A model generated the notes under the pieces. It worked only from the letters and a program-made list of their open reading frames with translations, was not told the DNA's origin and searched no databases. From NCBI GenBank assembly GCA_019240475.1, contig JAFAYI010000029.1, positions 62,001 to 126,000 on the forward strand: DNA of 64,000 nt, given 5' to 3'. This DNA comes from Acidobacteriaceae bacterium (GTDB taxonomy: Bacteria; Acidobacteriota; Terriglobia; Bryobacterales; Bryobacteraceae). A program made the position numbers and the translations under genes. Numbering within the stretch: the first letter of the stretch is position 1; every line of letters begins with the position of its first letter. Positions 17,711 through 26,343 of this stretch are shown one piece after another.

Positions 17711-18166
17711 TTGTCAGCGCATCGCGACATCCTGATCGTGGAGGACAATCCAGCGGACGTGCGCCTCATGCGCGAGGTGCTGCGGGATTTCGATCCGCCC
17801 TTGGAACTTCATGTAACACCCGACGGAGACGAGGCGCTGCTTTTCCTCCAACGCAAGGACAAATATCAGGATGCGCCAACCCCTCATTTGATCTTTCTCG
17901 ATTTCAATCTGCCGAAATCCAATTCGCGCGAGGTGTTGGACTTCATTAAAAGGGATGCGCAATTGCGTTTGATTCCGGTAGCGGTGCTAACCACGTCCGA
18001 CGCAGACAGAGATATCCGCGAGGCTTACGAACTGCACGCAAACTGTTATCTGCGCAAGCCCGCGGACCTGGACAGCTTCTTCAACACGATCCGCGAGGCG
18101 GCTCATTTCTGGCTGGAGGTGGCTCACGCGCCTGCCGAAACCGAGAGCGGAGCGGCGCCATTCTGA
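17711..18166 (+). CDS. Single-domain response regulator (Rcp1-like)
   Basis: The 151-residue receiver-only protein starts with TTG. The functional set is intact: acidic pair E11-D12 after strand 1, phospho-acceptor D64 in L-I-F-L-D-F-N-L-P, a Thr-Thr after strand 4, and Lys in L-R-K-P-A. The long beta3-alpha3 region (F-N-L-P-K-S-N-S-R-E-V-L) resembles Rcp1, the phytochrome-partner family. No histidine kinase is adjacent, so it probably shuttles phosphate to or from a distant kinase. It is divergent from the metalloprotease gene by about 65 bp. Confidence 0.92.
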   Translation: MSAHRDILIVEDNPADVRLMREVLRDFDPPLELHVTPDGDEALLFLQRKDKYQDAPTPHLIFLDFNLPKSNSREVLDFIKRDAQLRLIPVAVLTTSDADRDIREAYELHANCYLRKPADLDSFFNTIREAAHFWLEVAHAPAETESGAAPF

Positions 18167-18221
18167 CAAGCTCCCTTCCGAAATTCGGCGAACAACCTTC
18201 ATCTGTTATGATTCAGGGCGC

Positions 18222-19157
18222 ATGGCGGCCTACTCCATCGGCGTTGATTTAGGGGGCACGAATCTACGGGTGGCGGCGATCGATTCCGACGGACATATTC
18301 TGGACCGCGTGTCAGTGCCGGCCGTCTATGAAGCGGGACCCGAGCACGTCGTTACCGAGATCGTCTCGGTCATCCATAAAGTGAGATCGCAAGTGGCGGG
18401 CTATGAACTGTTCGGGGTCGGTATTGGCGTGCCGGGGTTTATCGACATCGACGCTGGAGTCGTAATAGGCGCTGCCAATCTTCCCGGCTTCCAAGGCTTC
18501 CCGGTGCGCGACGAGATTCAAGATCGTCTGGGCACAAAGATCATTCTGGAGAACGACGCCAATGCCGCGGCCCTGGGCGAAATGTGGAAAGGCGCCGGCA
18601 AGGACGTGAAAGATCTGGTTCTGCTGACGCTCGGAACCGGCATTGGGGGCGGCATCATTATTAATGGAAAAGTGCTCCACGGATTCTTGGGAATGGCGGG
18701 CGAGTTCGGCCACATGACGGTGTTCCCGGACGGAAACCCATGTGGGTGCGGCAATTGCGGCTGCCTGGAAAAGCACGCCTCCGCGACCGCTATCGCGGCC
18801 ATGGGCCGCATGATGCACTTCGGCCGCGAGACAACTTCGGCCACTGTCTACGACCTGGCGACCAAAGGAAATGAGCGGGCGCTGCTGGTGTTCGAATCGG
18901 TTGGGCGCGCGCTCGGCGTGGCGATCGCGAGCCTCATCAATATCTTCAACTTCCCGCTGTACCTGCTGAGCGGCGGTCCTTTGCCGGCCTGGGATTTGTT
19001 CGCCCCCAGCATGTTTAGCGAAGTCAAGAAGCGTTCTTTCACCTTCGCCCGCACTGGCACTCGCATCGAAAAAGCCGTGTTGGGCGCGGATGCGGGATTG
19101 TTCGGCGCGGCGTATCTGCCTCTGCAGCATGCTGAACCCGTTGCCGTTTCAGCCTAA
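18222..19157 (+). CDS. ROK-family glucokinase
   Basis: This 311-residue sugar kinase has the phosphate-1 motif G-V-D-L-G-G-T-N-L-R near the N-terminus and catalytic Asp in L-E-N-D-A-N-A-A. The ATP loop is L-G-T-G-I-G-G-G. The ROK zinc site is visible as a Cys-rich C-G-C-G-N-C-G-C-L-E preceded by E-F-G-H-M. It should phosphorylate glucose or a similar hexose in the cytoplasm. Xylulokinase follows 21 bp downstream, pointing to a sugar-entry operon. The ROK family also includes fructokinases and N-acetylmannosamine kinases, so exact specificity is inferred. Confidence 0.9.
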   Translation: MAAYSIGVDLGGTNLRVAAIDSDGHILDRVSVPAVYEAGPEHVVTEIVSVIHKVRSQVAGYELFGVGIGVPGFIDIDAGVVIGAANLPGFQGFPVRDEIQDRLGTKIILENDANAAALGEMWKGAGKDVKDLVLLTLGTGIGGGIIINGKVLHGFLGMAGEFGHMTVFPDGNPCGCGNCGCLEKHASATAIAAMGRMMHFGRETTSATVYDLATKGNERALLVFESVGRALGVAIASLINIFNFPLYLLSGGPLPAWDLFAPSMFSEVKKRSFTFARTGTRIEKAVLGADAGLFGAAYLPLQHAEPVAVSA

Positions 19158-19178
19158 AGCGCGATTGAGGAAAACAGT

Positions 19179-20678
19179 ATGTATTGGCTTGGGCTGGATG
19201 TCGGAACCGGAGGATCGCGGGCGCTCCTCGTGGACGGAAAAGGCCGGGTGCGATATTCCTTCATCGCGCCGCATTCGGACATGCAGATGCTCAAGCCCCT
19301 GTGGGCCGAGCAGGATCCCGACGATTGGTGGCGCGCGGGGCAAATAGCGATCCAAGGCGTCCTTCGCGAGGCACAGGCCACGGGCAGCGACGTCCGAGGT
19401 ATCGGGTTGACCGGCCAGATGCACGGCTTGGTCATATTGAATCAGGCGGGCGAAGTCATTCGGCCGGCGCTCATCTGGTGTGACCAGCGCAGTCAGCGGC
19501 AAGTCGATTTCATCAACGCGGAGCTTGGAGTGGAGCGCGTCCTGCATTCCACCGCGAATCCGGTGCTCACCGGTTTCACGTTGCCGAAGCTGCTCTGGGT
19601 CCGCGATAATGAGCCCCAGCTATTTAGCTCCATTCGCCATCTGCTCCTGCCCAAAGACTACCTGCGCTACAAATTGACAGGCGAGCTGGCTACCGATGTT
19701 TCGGATGCGAGCGGCACGGCGCTGTTCGACGTTGCGAAACGCCATTGGTCGGAGGAGATGACTTCCAGACTCGGGCTGCGGCGCGACATACTCCCCGAGT
19801 GCTTTGAATCGAGCGACATCACCGGAAATGTCTCAAGCGATGCGGCGGCGCTGACGGGTTTAGCCGAAGGTACCCCGGTAGTCGCCGGCGCGGGCGACCA
19901 GGCCGCTAGCGCGATCGGGAACGGGATCGTACAAGCGGGCTTGCTCTCCTGCACCATTGGCACTTCGGGCGTCGTGTTCGCATATTTGCAAGAGCCCGCC
20001 TATGATCCTGCGGGCCGGGTCCATACGTTCTGTCACGCCATTCCCGGCGCCTGGCACGTGATGGCCGTGACCCAGGGCGCCGGACTCAGCTTGCAATGGT
20101 TTCGCAATCGCCTGGCGAACGACTGTGAGTACGACGACCTGACCGCGGAAGCGACGCTCGCGCCCGCCGGTTCTCACGGCCTTTTCTGGCTCCCTTATTT
20201 GATGGGCGAACGCACGCCGCATTTGGATGCCCGCGCGCGCGGGGCTTGGATCGGACTCACCGCCAAACACCGGCGTGCCGATTTAGTCCGCGCGATTTTG
20301 GAAGGAGTCTGTTTCAGTCAAAAAGACGGGCTGGAAATTATCGCCGCTCTCGGCGCGCGGCCCAACCAGGTGCGCCTTTCCGGCGGCGGAGCAAAGAGCG
20401 CGTTTTGGCATCAGCTATTTGCCGATATCTTTAATCAGCCGGTCGTCACGTTAGAAACGCAAGAGGGCTCGGCCTATGGAGCTGCGCTGCTTGCGCTGGT
20501 CGGAACCGGCGAATACGAAACGGCGGCGGAACTATGCGGCCAAGCGCTCCAGGTGGTTAACGAGAAAGCTCCTCAACCGGAGCGGTCATCTTTTTACGAT
20601 GCGCGTTACCGGATCTATCAATCGTTGTATCCCGCCTTGAAGCCCGCCTTTCAAGCGATCGCCGAGGTCGATGGCTGA
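19179..20678 (+). CDS. xylB: Xylulokinase (FGGY family)
   Basis: This 499-residue FGGY carbohydrate kinase starts M-Y-W-L-G-L-D-V-G-T-G-G-S. The xylulokinase-specific G-L-T-G-Q-M-H-G-L-V is present, as are the first FGGY domain (about 1-245), the second (255-450) with G-A-G-D-Q-A-A-S-A-I, and the C-terminal adenosine motif L-S-G-G-G-A-K-S. It phosphorylates D-xylulose to feed the pentose phosphate pathway. No xylose isomerase or transporter is nearby, so it may serve xylulose from elsewhere. The last eight bases overlap the start of priA. Confidence 0.94.
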   Translation: MYWLGLDVGTGGSRALLVDGKGRVRYSFIAPHSDMQMLKPLWAEQDPDDWWRAGQIAIQGVLREAQATGSDVRGIGLTGQMHGLVILNQAGEVIRPALIWCDQRSQRQVDFINAELGVERVLHSTANPVLTGFTLPKLLWVRDNEPQLFSSIRHLLLPKDYLRYKLTGELATDVSDASGTALFDVAKRHWSEEMTSRLGLRRDILPECFESSDITGNVSSDAAALTGLAEGTPVVAGAGDQAASAIGNGIVQAGLLSCTIGTSGVVFAYLQEPAYDPAGRVHTFCHAIPGAWHVMAVTQGAGLSLQWFRNRLANDCEYDDLTAEATLAPAGSHGLFWLPYLMGERTPHLDARARGAWIGLTAKHRRADLVRAILEGVCFSQKDGLEIIAALGARPNQVRLSGGGAKSAFWHQLFADIFNQPVVTLETQEGSAYGAALLALVGTGEYETAAELCGQALQVVNEKAPQPERSSFYDARYRIYQSLYPALKPAFQAIAEVDG

Positions 20679-23091
20679 GGGGTTCCGTTTTTGCGATGTC
20701 GGCTTGCCGGTTCCCGTCGACCGGCTGTTCACTTACGAACTTCCGTTGACCATGCGCGCCCACGCCGGCCCCGGCTCGCGTGTTCTGGTTCCGTTTGGCG
20801 CGCGCAAGCTTAGTGGCGTCATTCTCGATCTGCATAACCAAGCTCCGGTGCATGAGACGCGCGAGGTCATCGCTGTTCTCGATGAGCGGCCGGTGCTGGA
20901 CGCGGGTCTACTGACGCTCGCGCGGTGGATCGCGGAGTATTATTGCTCGCCCATCGGTGAAGTACTGAAAAGCATGCTGCCCTTGACCGGGGAAACGCGC
21001 CGCGCCATTCAATATGCGTTGACCGAAAGCGGCCGCGAGATTGCGCGTCAGCTCACTCGCGCCGCCGAGAGTGACAGTGCTCCGCGCGTGCTGGCGCTGC
21101 TTGCCGAAAGACCTCTCAGTTTGGATACGCTTTCGAAAAAAATGGGAAGCGTTCGCCCCATTCTGCGCAGCTTAATCAAACGCGGCTGGGTGACGGCCGA
21201 GGACTACCGCCAGGAGCGCGATCCATTGCGCGCGTCCGCTGTGCGCCTGGAGGCCGAGTTCCTGCGGCGCCCCGACGGGGAAAGCCAGCTCAATAAGAAC
21301 GAGCGCGAGCTGCTCGCTTTTCTGGAATTGCATCCCGGAGCGCACAACCTGGCCGAGCTCGCAAAACTAGTGAAGAGAGCGGGCCAAGCCGGGCGCGAAT
21401 TGGCCCGGCAAGGCCTGATCCGCCTCGAAGTCGAAGGACTGCGGTGGGGCGCCGGCTACGAACGCCCTATGCACGAATTGAACGATGCGCAGCAGCGGGC
21501 GTTCACAGGGATTCGTGATGCGCTCGAAGGCAATCAGTTCCAAGCGTTTCTATTGCAGGGCGTTACCGGATCGGGCAAGACGGAAGTGTATCTGCGCGGC
21601 ATCGAAGCGGCGCTGGCATTGGGCAAGAACGCCCTGTTGCTGGTGCCGGAAATCGCTCTGACGCCCGCCGTCGCAGGCCAATTCTTCCATCGTTTTGGCA
21701 AACAGGTCGCCGTGCTGCATTCGGCATTCGGAGACGCCGAGCGCGCCGATCAATGGCGCCGAATTCGCGATGGCCGCGCGCGCGTGGTGGTAGGAACGCG
21801 CTCCGGCGTTTTCGCTCCTGTGCAGAATCTTGGGCTCGTGATCATAGATGAAGAGCACGATGGCAGCTATAAGCAGCAGGAGACGCCGCGCTATCACGGG
21901 CGCGATGTGGCTCTCATGCGCGCAAAGCAAGCAAGCGCGGTAGCGGTTTTGGGCTCGGCGACCCCCAGCGTGGAAACGCGCTTCAATGCCGATCGCGGGA
22001 AGTACGCGCTGCTGGCGTTACCGGAGCGGATCGCGCGGCGCCCCTTGCCCGAAGTGCGTATTGTTGACCTGCGAACCGAGTTCCTGGAAACCAAGCAACA
22101 GACGACGTTTTCGCGTGCGCTGCTGGATGAAATGCAACAACGCTTGGCTCTGCGCGAACAGGTCATGCTGCTGTTGAACCGCCGCGGATTTTCGAGCTTC
22201 ATGGTTTGCCGGGCGTGTGGCGAGCGTATGATGTGCGCGAACTGCTCGGTTGTGCTGACCTGGCACAAGCGCGACCGCCGCATGTTGTGCCACTACTGTG
22301 GCCACGCCGAGAAAGTGCCGGTAAAATGCCCGAACTGTGAAAGCGACTATATTCAATTTCTCGGAACTGGGTCTGAACGCGTGGAAGACGAGCTGCATCG
22401 GCATCTGCCCACGGCGCGCATTGCGCGGCTCGATCGCGATAGCGCGGCGGGCAAAGGAGCGTTTGAACGCATCCTGCAAAGTTTTCGCGAGGGCGATACG
22501 GACATCCTGGTGGGCACGCAAATGATCGCGAAGGGACACGACATTCCAAACGTGACGCTGGTCGGCGTCGTATTGGCCGATATCGGGCTCAGCATGCCGG
22601 ATTTTCGCGCTGCTGAGCGGACCTTCCAACTTCTGACGCAGGCGGCCGGCCGGGCGGGCCGCGGCGCTGCTCCCGGGCGCGTCATCATTCAGACGCTCAA
22701 TCCGGATAATTACGCGATTCGCTTCGCGGCGGCGCAGGATTATGAGGGCTTCTTCCAAAAAGAACTGGAGTTTCGCAAGTGGATGCGATACCCGCCTTTT
22801 TCGGCATGCGCCAACGTTCTGGTGCGCGCCGAAAAACAGGAGGACGCGATGGCCATGGCGGCGCAGCTTGAGTTCGTACTGAACCCCCCGCCCCCCGACA
22901 TTCGCGTCATGGGTCCCGCCGAAGCGCCGGTCGCGCGCTTGAAGAATGAGTTCCGATATCAGATCTTGCTAAAGGCGTTGAAGCGTCCCGCGTTGCGGGC
23001 CATTCTCAAAGATTTGCGCCGCTTTGCCGAGAAGGAAAAGTGGCCCGCGACGGCGTTGATGATTGACGTTGATCCGATCAGCTTGGTCTAA
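20671..23091 (+). CDS. priA: Primosomal replication-restart helicase PriA
   Basis: The product is 806 residues, within the normal range. It has an N-terminal 3'-DNA-binding domain (about 1-105), Walker A G-V-T-G-S-G-K-T (297-304) and DEAH-type I-I-D-E-E-H. Paired zinc knuckles (C-R-A-C ... C-A-N-C ... C-H-Y-C ... C-P-N-C) sit inside the helicase core. Motifs V/VI follow: G-T-Q-M-I-A-K-G-H-D and Q-A-A-G-R-A-G-R. PriA reloads the replisome at stalled forks. The ATG lies within the last codons of xylB. No priB or dnaT partner is present, as usual outside the enterobacteria. Confidence 0.97.
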   Translation: MAEGFRFCDVGLPVPVDRLFTYELPLTMRAHAGPGSRVLVPFGARKLSGVILDLHNQAPVHETREVIAVLDERPVLDAGLLTLARWIAEYYCSPIGEVLKSMLPLTGETRRAIQYALTESGREIARQLTRAAESDSAPRVLALLAERPLSLDTLSKKMGSVRPILRSLIKRGWVTAEDYRQERDPLRASAVRLEAEFLRRPDGESQLNKNERELLAFLELHPGAHNLAELAKLVKRAGQAGRELARQGLIRLEVEGLRWGAGYERPMHELNDAQQRAFTGIRDALEGNQFQAFLLQGVTGSGKTEVYLRGIEAALALGKNALLLVPEIALTPAVAGQFFHRFGKQVAVLHSAFGDAERADQWRRIRDGRARVVVGTRSGVFAPVQNLGLVIIDEEHDGSYKQQETPRYHGRDVALMRAKQASAVAVLGSATPSVETRFNADRGKYALLALPERIARRPLPEVRIVDLRTEFLETKQQTTFSRALLDEMQQRLALREQVMLLLNRRGFSSFMVCRACGERMMCANCSVVLTWHKRDRRMLCHYCGHAEKVPVKCPNCESDYIQFLGTGSERVEDELHRHLPTARIARLDRDSAAGKGAFERILQSFREGDTDILVGTQMIAKGHDIPNVTLVGVVLADIGLSMPDFRAAERTFQLLTQAAGRAGRGAAPGRVIIQTLNPDNYAIRFAAAQDYEGFFQKELEFRKWMRYPPFSACANVLVRAEKQEDAMAMAAQLEFVLNPPPPDIRVMGPAEAPVARLKNEFRYQILLKALKRPALRAILKDLRRFAEKEKWPATALMIDVDPISLV

Positions 23092-23140
23092 TCGCGCGCC
23101 CCTCCGGATCCCGAGCCGATGCTAAACTCGATGTTGTCGC

Positions 23141-23218
23141 GGCGGCTGTAGCTCAGTTGGTAGTAGCGCCAGATTGTGGTTCTGGATGTCGTGGGTTCAA
23201 ATCCCACCAGCCGCCCCA
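23141..23218 (+). tRNA. tRNA-His (anticodon GTG)
   Basis: The diagnostic G-1 (23141) faces C73 (23215). Acceptor GCGGCTG/CAGCCGC, anticodon arm CCAGA-TTGTGGT-TCTGG with GTG at 23176-23178, T arm GTGGG-TTCAAAT-CCCAC, and CCA is encoded. The D stem has only three good pairs. A weak -10-like TAAACT (23123-23128) lies upstream. Confidence 0.96.
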
Positions 23219-23298
23219 GTTTCCGCCCGAGCCAGCTCATGGCTGAGCATGCTCAAGGAGTGTTCTAGGACGATCTCGGGAATCGGAATGCGAATCAA

Positions 23299-24048
23299 AT
23301 GAGCGCTTCCGTTCTGCGGAGGTTCGCTGGATCGTTTCAATTCCTGACCGTGCTGCCGATTCACGGTGAGACCTCGTCTCCTGGAGACGCAGCGGTTTTC
23401 TTTCCGCTTACGGGAGCGGTGCTAGGCGCCTTCGCGGGAGTCGTGGCGAAGTACGGGAGCATGGCTTTCGGAGCGTCCTTGGGATCTCTGGCAGCGCTTG
23501 CCTGCCTGCTCTGTATTTCCGGCGGTCTGCACGAAGACGGTCTCGCGGATGTCGCCGATGCTATTCGCGCCGGTCGCAGCCGTGAAAGAATGCTGGAAAT
23601 ACTGAAAGACAGCCGTATCGGAACGTACGGGGCGAGCGCTCTCATTCTGTTCTCTCTATTGCGTTGGCAATCGATTGAAAGCATGGCGGCGCCATTGATT
23701 GTGGGAATCTGTGTGGCTGTTGGGCTATCGCGCGCATCCATGGTGGTCATTGCCGGTTGCACTGCGCCGGTTGGCGCGGGCCTCGGCCACGCTTTTGCCG
23801 CTGCCTGCCACAAGGGCACACTATTTGCCGTGTTGTTCCAGTCTGCTGTTCTGCTCGCCGGGCTCGGCTGGTATGGAGGATGGGGACGCGCTCTTGCGGT
23901 TGCCGGAGCGTGTGCTGCTGCCTCAGCGACGATGCGGGAATGGTTTAAGCGGCGGCTGGGAGGGGTGAACGGCGATTGTCTGGGCGCAACATGCGTGATG
24001 GTCGAGACCGCAGCTCTTCTGGTCATGGCATGCCAAAAATCTTTCTAG
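23299..24048 (+). CDS. cobS: Adenosylcobinamide-GDP ribazoletransferase (cobalamin synthase)
   Basis: This 249-residue polytopic membrane enzyme carries the CobS signatures F-L-T-V-L-P near the start, G-G-L-H-E-D-G-L-A-D-V-A-D-A at about 75-88 and I-L-K-D-S-R-I-G-T-Y-G. It joins adenosylcobinamide-GDP to alpha-ribazole in the final step of B12 assembly. No other cob genes or cobalamin riboswitch are seen here, so the pathway may be completed elsewhere or be salvage only. A methylmalonyl-CoA mutase subunit, a B12 user, lies about 7 kb downstream. The gene sits between two tRNAs. Confidence 0.95.
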   Translation: MSASVLRRFAGSFQFLTVLPIHGETSSPGDAAVFFPLTGAVLGAFAGVVAKYGSMAFGASLGSLAALACLLCISGGLHEDGLADVADAIRAGRSRERMLEILKDSRIGTYGASALILFSLLRWQSIESMAAPLIVGICVAVGLSRASMVVIAGCTAPVGAGLGHAFAAACHKGTLFAVLFQSAVLLAGLGWYGGWGRALAVAGACAAASATMREWFKRRLGGVNGDCLGATCVMVETAALLVMACQKSF

Positions 24049-24125
24049 CCCGGCACGGCAAGGGAAGCGCAAGAGGGCATTCGTTGAAACGCCGCGCGAT
24101 TTAACCATCGGGTGATCCGTGTTAG

Positions 24126-24198
24126 TGGGCCCTGAAGGATTTGAACCTTCGACCAAAGGATTATGAGTCCTCTGCTCTGACCGCTGAGCTAAGGGCCC
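24126..24198 (-). tRNA. tRNA with CAT anticodon, probably tRNA-Ile2 (lysidine-modified)
   Basis: On the minus strand, acceptor GGGCCCT pairs with AGGGCCC. The D arm is GCTC/GAGC, the anticodon loop CTCATAA has CAT at 34-36, and the T arm is GAAGG-TTCAAAT-CCTTC. The discriminator is A and CCA is not encoded. The T-A-GCTCAG-GGT-AGAGCA body and the CTCATAA loop resemble tRNA-Ile(CAT), read as AUA after TilS modification, more than initiator or elongator Met. Identity between Ile2 and Met remains unproven. Confidence 0.9.
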
Positions 24199-24208
24199 GC
24201 AACTTTGA

Positions 24209-24240
24209 CGATGGTAGCACCCGTCTTTTTGTTACCATCG
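24209..24240. repeat. 8-bp inverted repeat between tRNA(CAT) and the aldolase gene
   Basis: CGATGGTA (24209-24216) and TACCATCG (24233-24240) are exact complements around a 16-base loop containing a T5 run. They lie in the divergent gap. Its role is unclear: it could be an operator or a weak hairpin. Confidence 0.4.
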
Positions 24241-24292
24241 TTTAGGCGTACGGGCCGTTGGAGCCGTTGCCCCGCTGCAATTAAGAACCTGC

Positions 24293-24949
24293 ATGAAATT
24301 TTTCCTCGATACCGCGAATCTGGATGAGATCCGGAAAGCCGTTCCGTTGGGCATCGTTGATGGTGTCACGACAAACCCCAGCCTGATGGCCAGGGAAGGC
24401 ATCGCCATTGAAGATCAGATCCGCAAGATCTCCGGAATCATCGATGGAGATATCAGCGCCGAGGTGGTCTCCTCCACCGCGAAGGAGATGATTGTCGAAG
24501 GCCGGGGCCTTGCGAAAATCCACCGCAACATCGTCGTAAAGGTGCCGCTCATTCCCGAGGGAATTGCCGCCGTTTCCGCTCTGACGAAAGAAGGCATCCG
24601 CACCAACGTCACGCTCTGCTTCAGCGCCGCCCAGGCGCTGCTCGCCGCGAAAGCGGGAGCATATATCGTCAGCCCCTTCATCGGCCGCGTCGATGACATT
24701 GGCTGGCCCGGAATGGATCTCATCCGAGACATCGTCACGATCTACAACAACTACGGCTACAAGACCCAGGTCCTTGCGGCTTCCATCCGGGGCCCGCTCC
24801 ATGTGGTTGACGCCGCCAAAGCGGGAGCGCATATCGCCACCATGCCGCTGAAGGTCCTGCATCAGATGTTCCATCACCCGCTCACCGAAAAAGGTCTCGA
24901 AGAATTTTTGAAAGACCACAACCGAGCGTTTCAACTCGCTGGCGCGTGA
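24293..24949 (+). CDS. fsa: Transaldolase / fructose-6-phosphate aldolase-like protein
   Basis: The 218-residue short transaldolase begins [10 protein letters not shown] and contains G-V-T-T-N-P-S. The Schiff-base Lys83 is in [10 protein letters not shown]. The C-terminal block has H-I-A-T-M-P. Length and wording match the FSA/TalC (MipB) subfamily, whose members carry either aldolase or true transaldolase activity; the sequence does not decide between them. With xylulokinase and glucokinase a few kb upstream, it fits pentose-phosphate interconversion. Confidence 0.93.
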   Translation: MKFFLDTANLDEIRKAVPLGIVDGVTTNPSLMAREGIAIEDQIRKISGIIDGDISAEVVSSTAKEMIVEGRGLAKIHRNIVVKVPLIPEGIAAVSALTKEGIRTNVTLCFSAAQALLAAKAGAYIVSPFIGRVDDIGWPGMDLIRDIVTIYNNYGYKTQVLAASIRGPLHVVDAAKAGAHIATMPLKVLHQMFHHPLTEKGLEEFLKDHNRAFQLAGA

Positions 24950-25061
24950 TAGCAGACGCGCAGGCTGTAAACCGTTTCGTTCGGAAACCCCATCAGCCGC
25001 CGCTGCGGATTGGCTCTGCAGGGCGTGATCGCTTCCTCTCTCGCTCGTTCTGCCTCCCGCG

Positions 25062-26196
25062 CTAGTCCGGTATCTCTTCTTTGCTGTCGCCGGATGTCTT
25101 GCCTGTCTTCTTCCACACCAGGTAGGCGTGAATCAAGGGATCGATATCGCCATCCAGAACGCGGTCCACGTCGCCGATCGAAATCTTCGTGCGATGGTCC
25201 TTAATCATCCGGTAAGGCGCTAGCACATAGCTGCGAATCTGGCTGCCGAAGTTGATTTCGAGCTTCGAGTCTTCCAGCTTCTGGTCCGCCGCTTGTTTCT
25301 TCTCCAGCTCGTATTCATAAAGCTTCGCGCGCAATTGCTTCATGGCGCTTGAGCGGTTCTTATGTTGCGATCGCTCGTTCTGGCATTGCACGACGATCCC
25401 GGTCGGCAGATGGGTAAAGCGCACGGCCGATTCTGTCCGATTCACATGCTGGCCCCCCGCGCCGCTCGCGCGAAATACATCCACTTTCAGATCTTCCGGC
25501 TTGATATCGATCTTTATGTCTTCGTCGATCTGCGGATACACGAACACAGACGCAAAGGAAGTGTGCCGGCGCGCGTTCGCGTCGAATGGCGAGATGCGAA
25601 CCAGTCGGTGCACTCCCACCTCCGATTGAAGCTGCCCGTACACATTTTCGCCGTTGATCTCGACCGTCGCCGATTTGATGCCCGCGCCTTCACCCTCCAG
25701 CCGGTCGGTAATAACGGCTTCGAATTTGTGCCGTTCCGCCCATCGCAGATACATCCGCAGCAGCATCTCTGCCCAGTCCTGGCTTTCGGTTCCGCCGGCC
25801 CCAGGATGGATGGTGATGATCGCGTCGCGGGAGTCGTTCTCGCCCGAAAGCAGCATGCCGTTCTCCAACTGCTCGAGCTTGCTCTCAAACGACCGCAACT
25901 CCCGTTCCAGATCGCCATTTACATCCTCGCCCTCGCGAGCCAGCTCGAAAAGCGTGTCGATATCGGATGCGGCGGCGGCCACGGACTTCGAGTTTCCGAT
26001 TGCTTCTTCCAGCCGTTTGCGCTCGCGCATGATGCGTTGGCTTCTCTCCGGCTGGTTCCAAAAGTTCGGATCGTCGATTTCGGCTTCTAACTTCTGAAGC
26101 TCTTTCTGTTTGCCGGCCGCGTCAAAGATAGCTCCGCACAGCTTCGCCTTGCTGCCGGAGCGCAACGTACTCTCTTTCGAGTTCTTCCAGAGTCAT
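25062..26196 (-). CDS. prfB: Peptide chain release factor 2, with programmed +1 frameshift
   Basis: The product is about 377 residues made from two frames. Frame 0 runs from ATG at 26196 for 24 codons (starts M-T-L-E-E-L-E-R-E-Y, ends R-S-Y-L) to an in-frame TGA at 26124-26122. Skipping T26124 joins it to the main frame (26123-25062), which begins D-A-A-G-K-Q-K. The RF2 recognition tripeptide S-P-F, the catalytic G-G-Q in A-S-G-A-G-G-Q-H-V-N and the normal length are all present. RF2 terminates at UGA and UAA. An alternative unshifted start in the main frame would lack the conserved N-terminal helix, so the spliced reading is preferred. Confidence 0.96.
26121..26136 (-). promoter_or_regulatory. 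prfB: prfB +1 frameshift signal
   Basis: On the minus strand the site reads CGGAGC-TAT-CTT-TGA-C. It has a Shine-Dalgarno-like GGAG a few bases before the slippery CTT, then the poorly terminated UGA-C. This is the classical RF2 autoregulatory arrangement: low RF2 slows UGA termination and favours the shift, restoring RF2. Confidence 0.95.
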
Positions 26197-26343
26197 TCAC
26201 TTGTAGTGTAACCGCGAGTCTGCTCGCATCGAGAAGGAGCGTTCGTTAGAATATAGGCATACGCCGATGGGAGTGCGAATCTTCGCGCTACAGCTCCGCT
26301 TGGGAGTTCCCACAACTCGCTTTAATCCGTAGATATCAATCCA

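Noticed and set aside
23219..23298. Possible cobalamin riboswitch before cobS
   Set aside because: Only 80 bases lie between tRNA-His and cobS, too short for the aptamer, and no B12-box-like sequence is visible.
24931..25116. 61-codon minus-strand frame between the aldolase and prfB with a plausible tail (N-P-Q-R-R-L-M-G-F-P-N-E-T)
   Set aside because: It overlaps both neighbours out of frame and has no start context. It may be a gene remnant, but nothing recognisable supports it.
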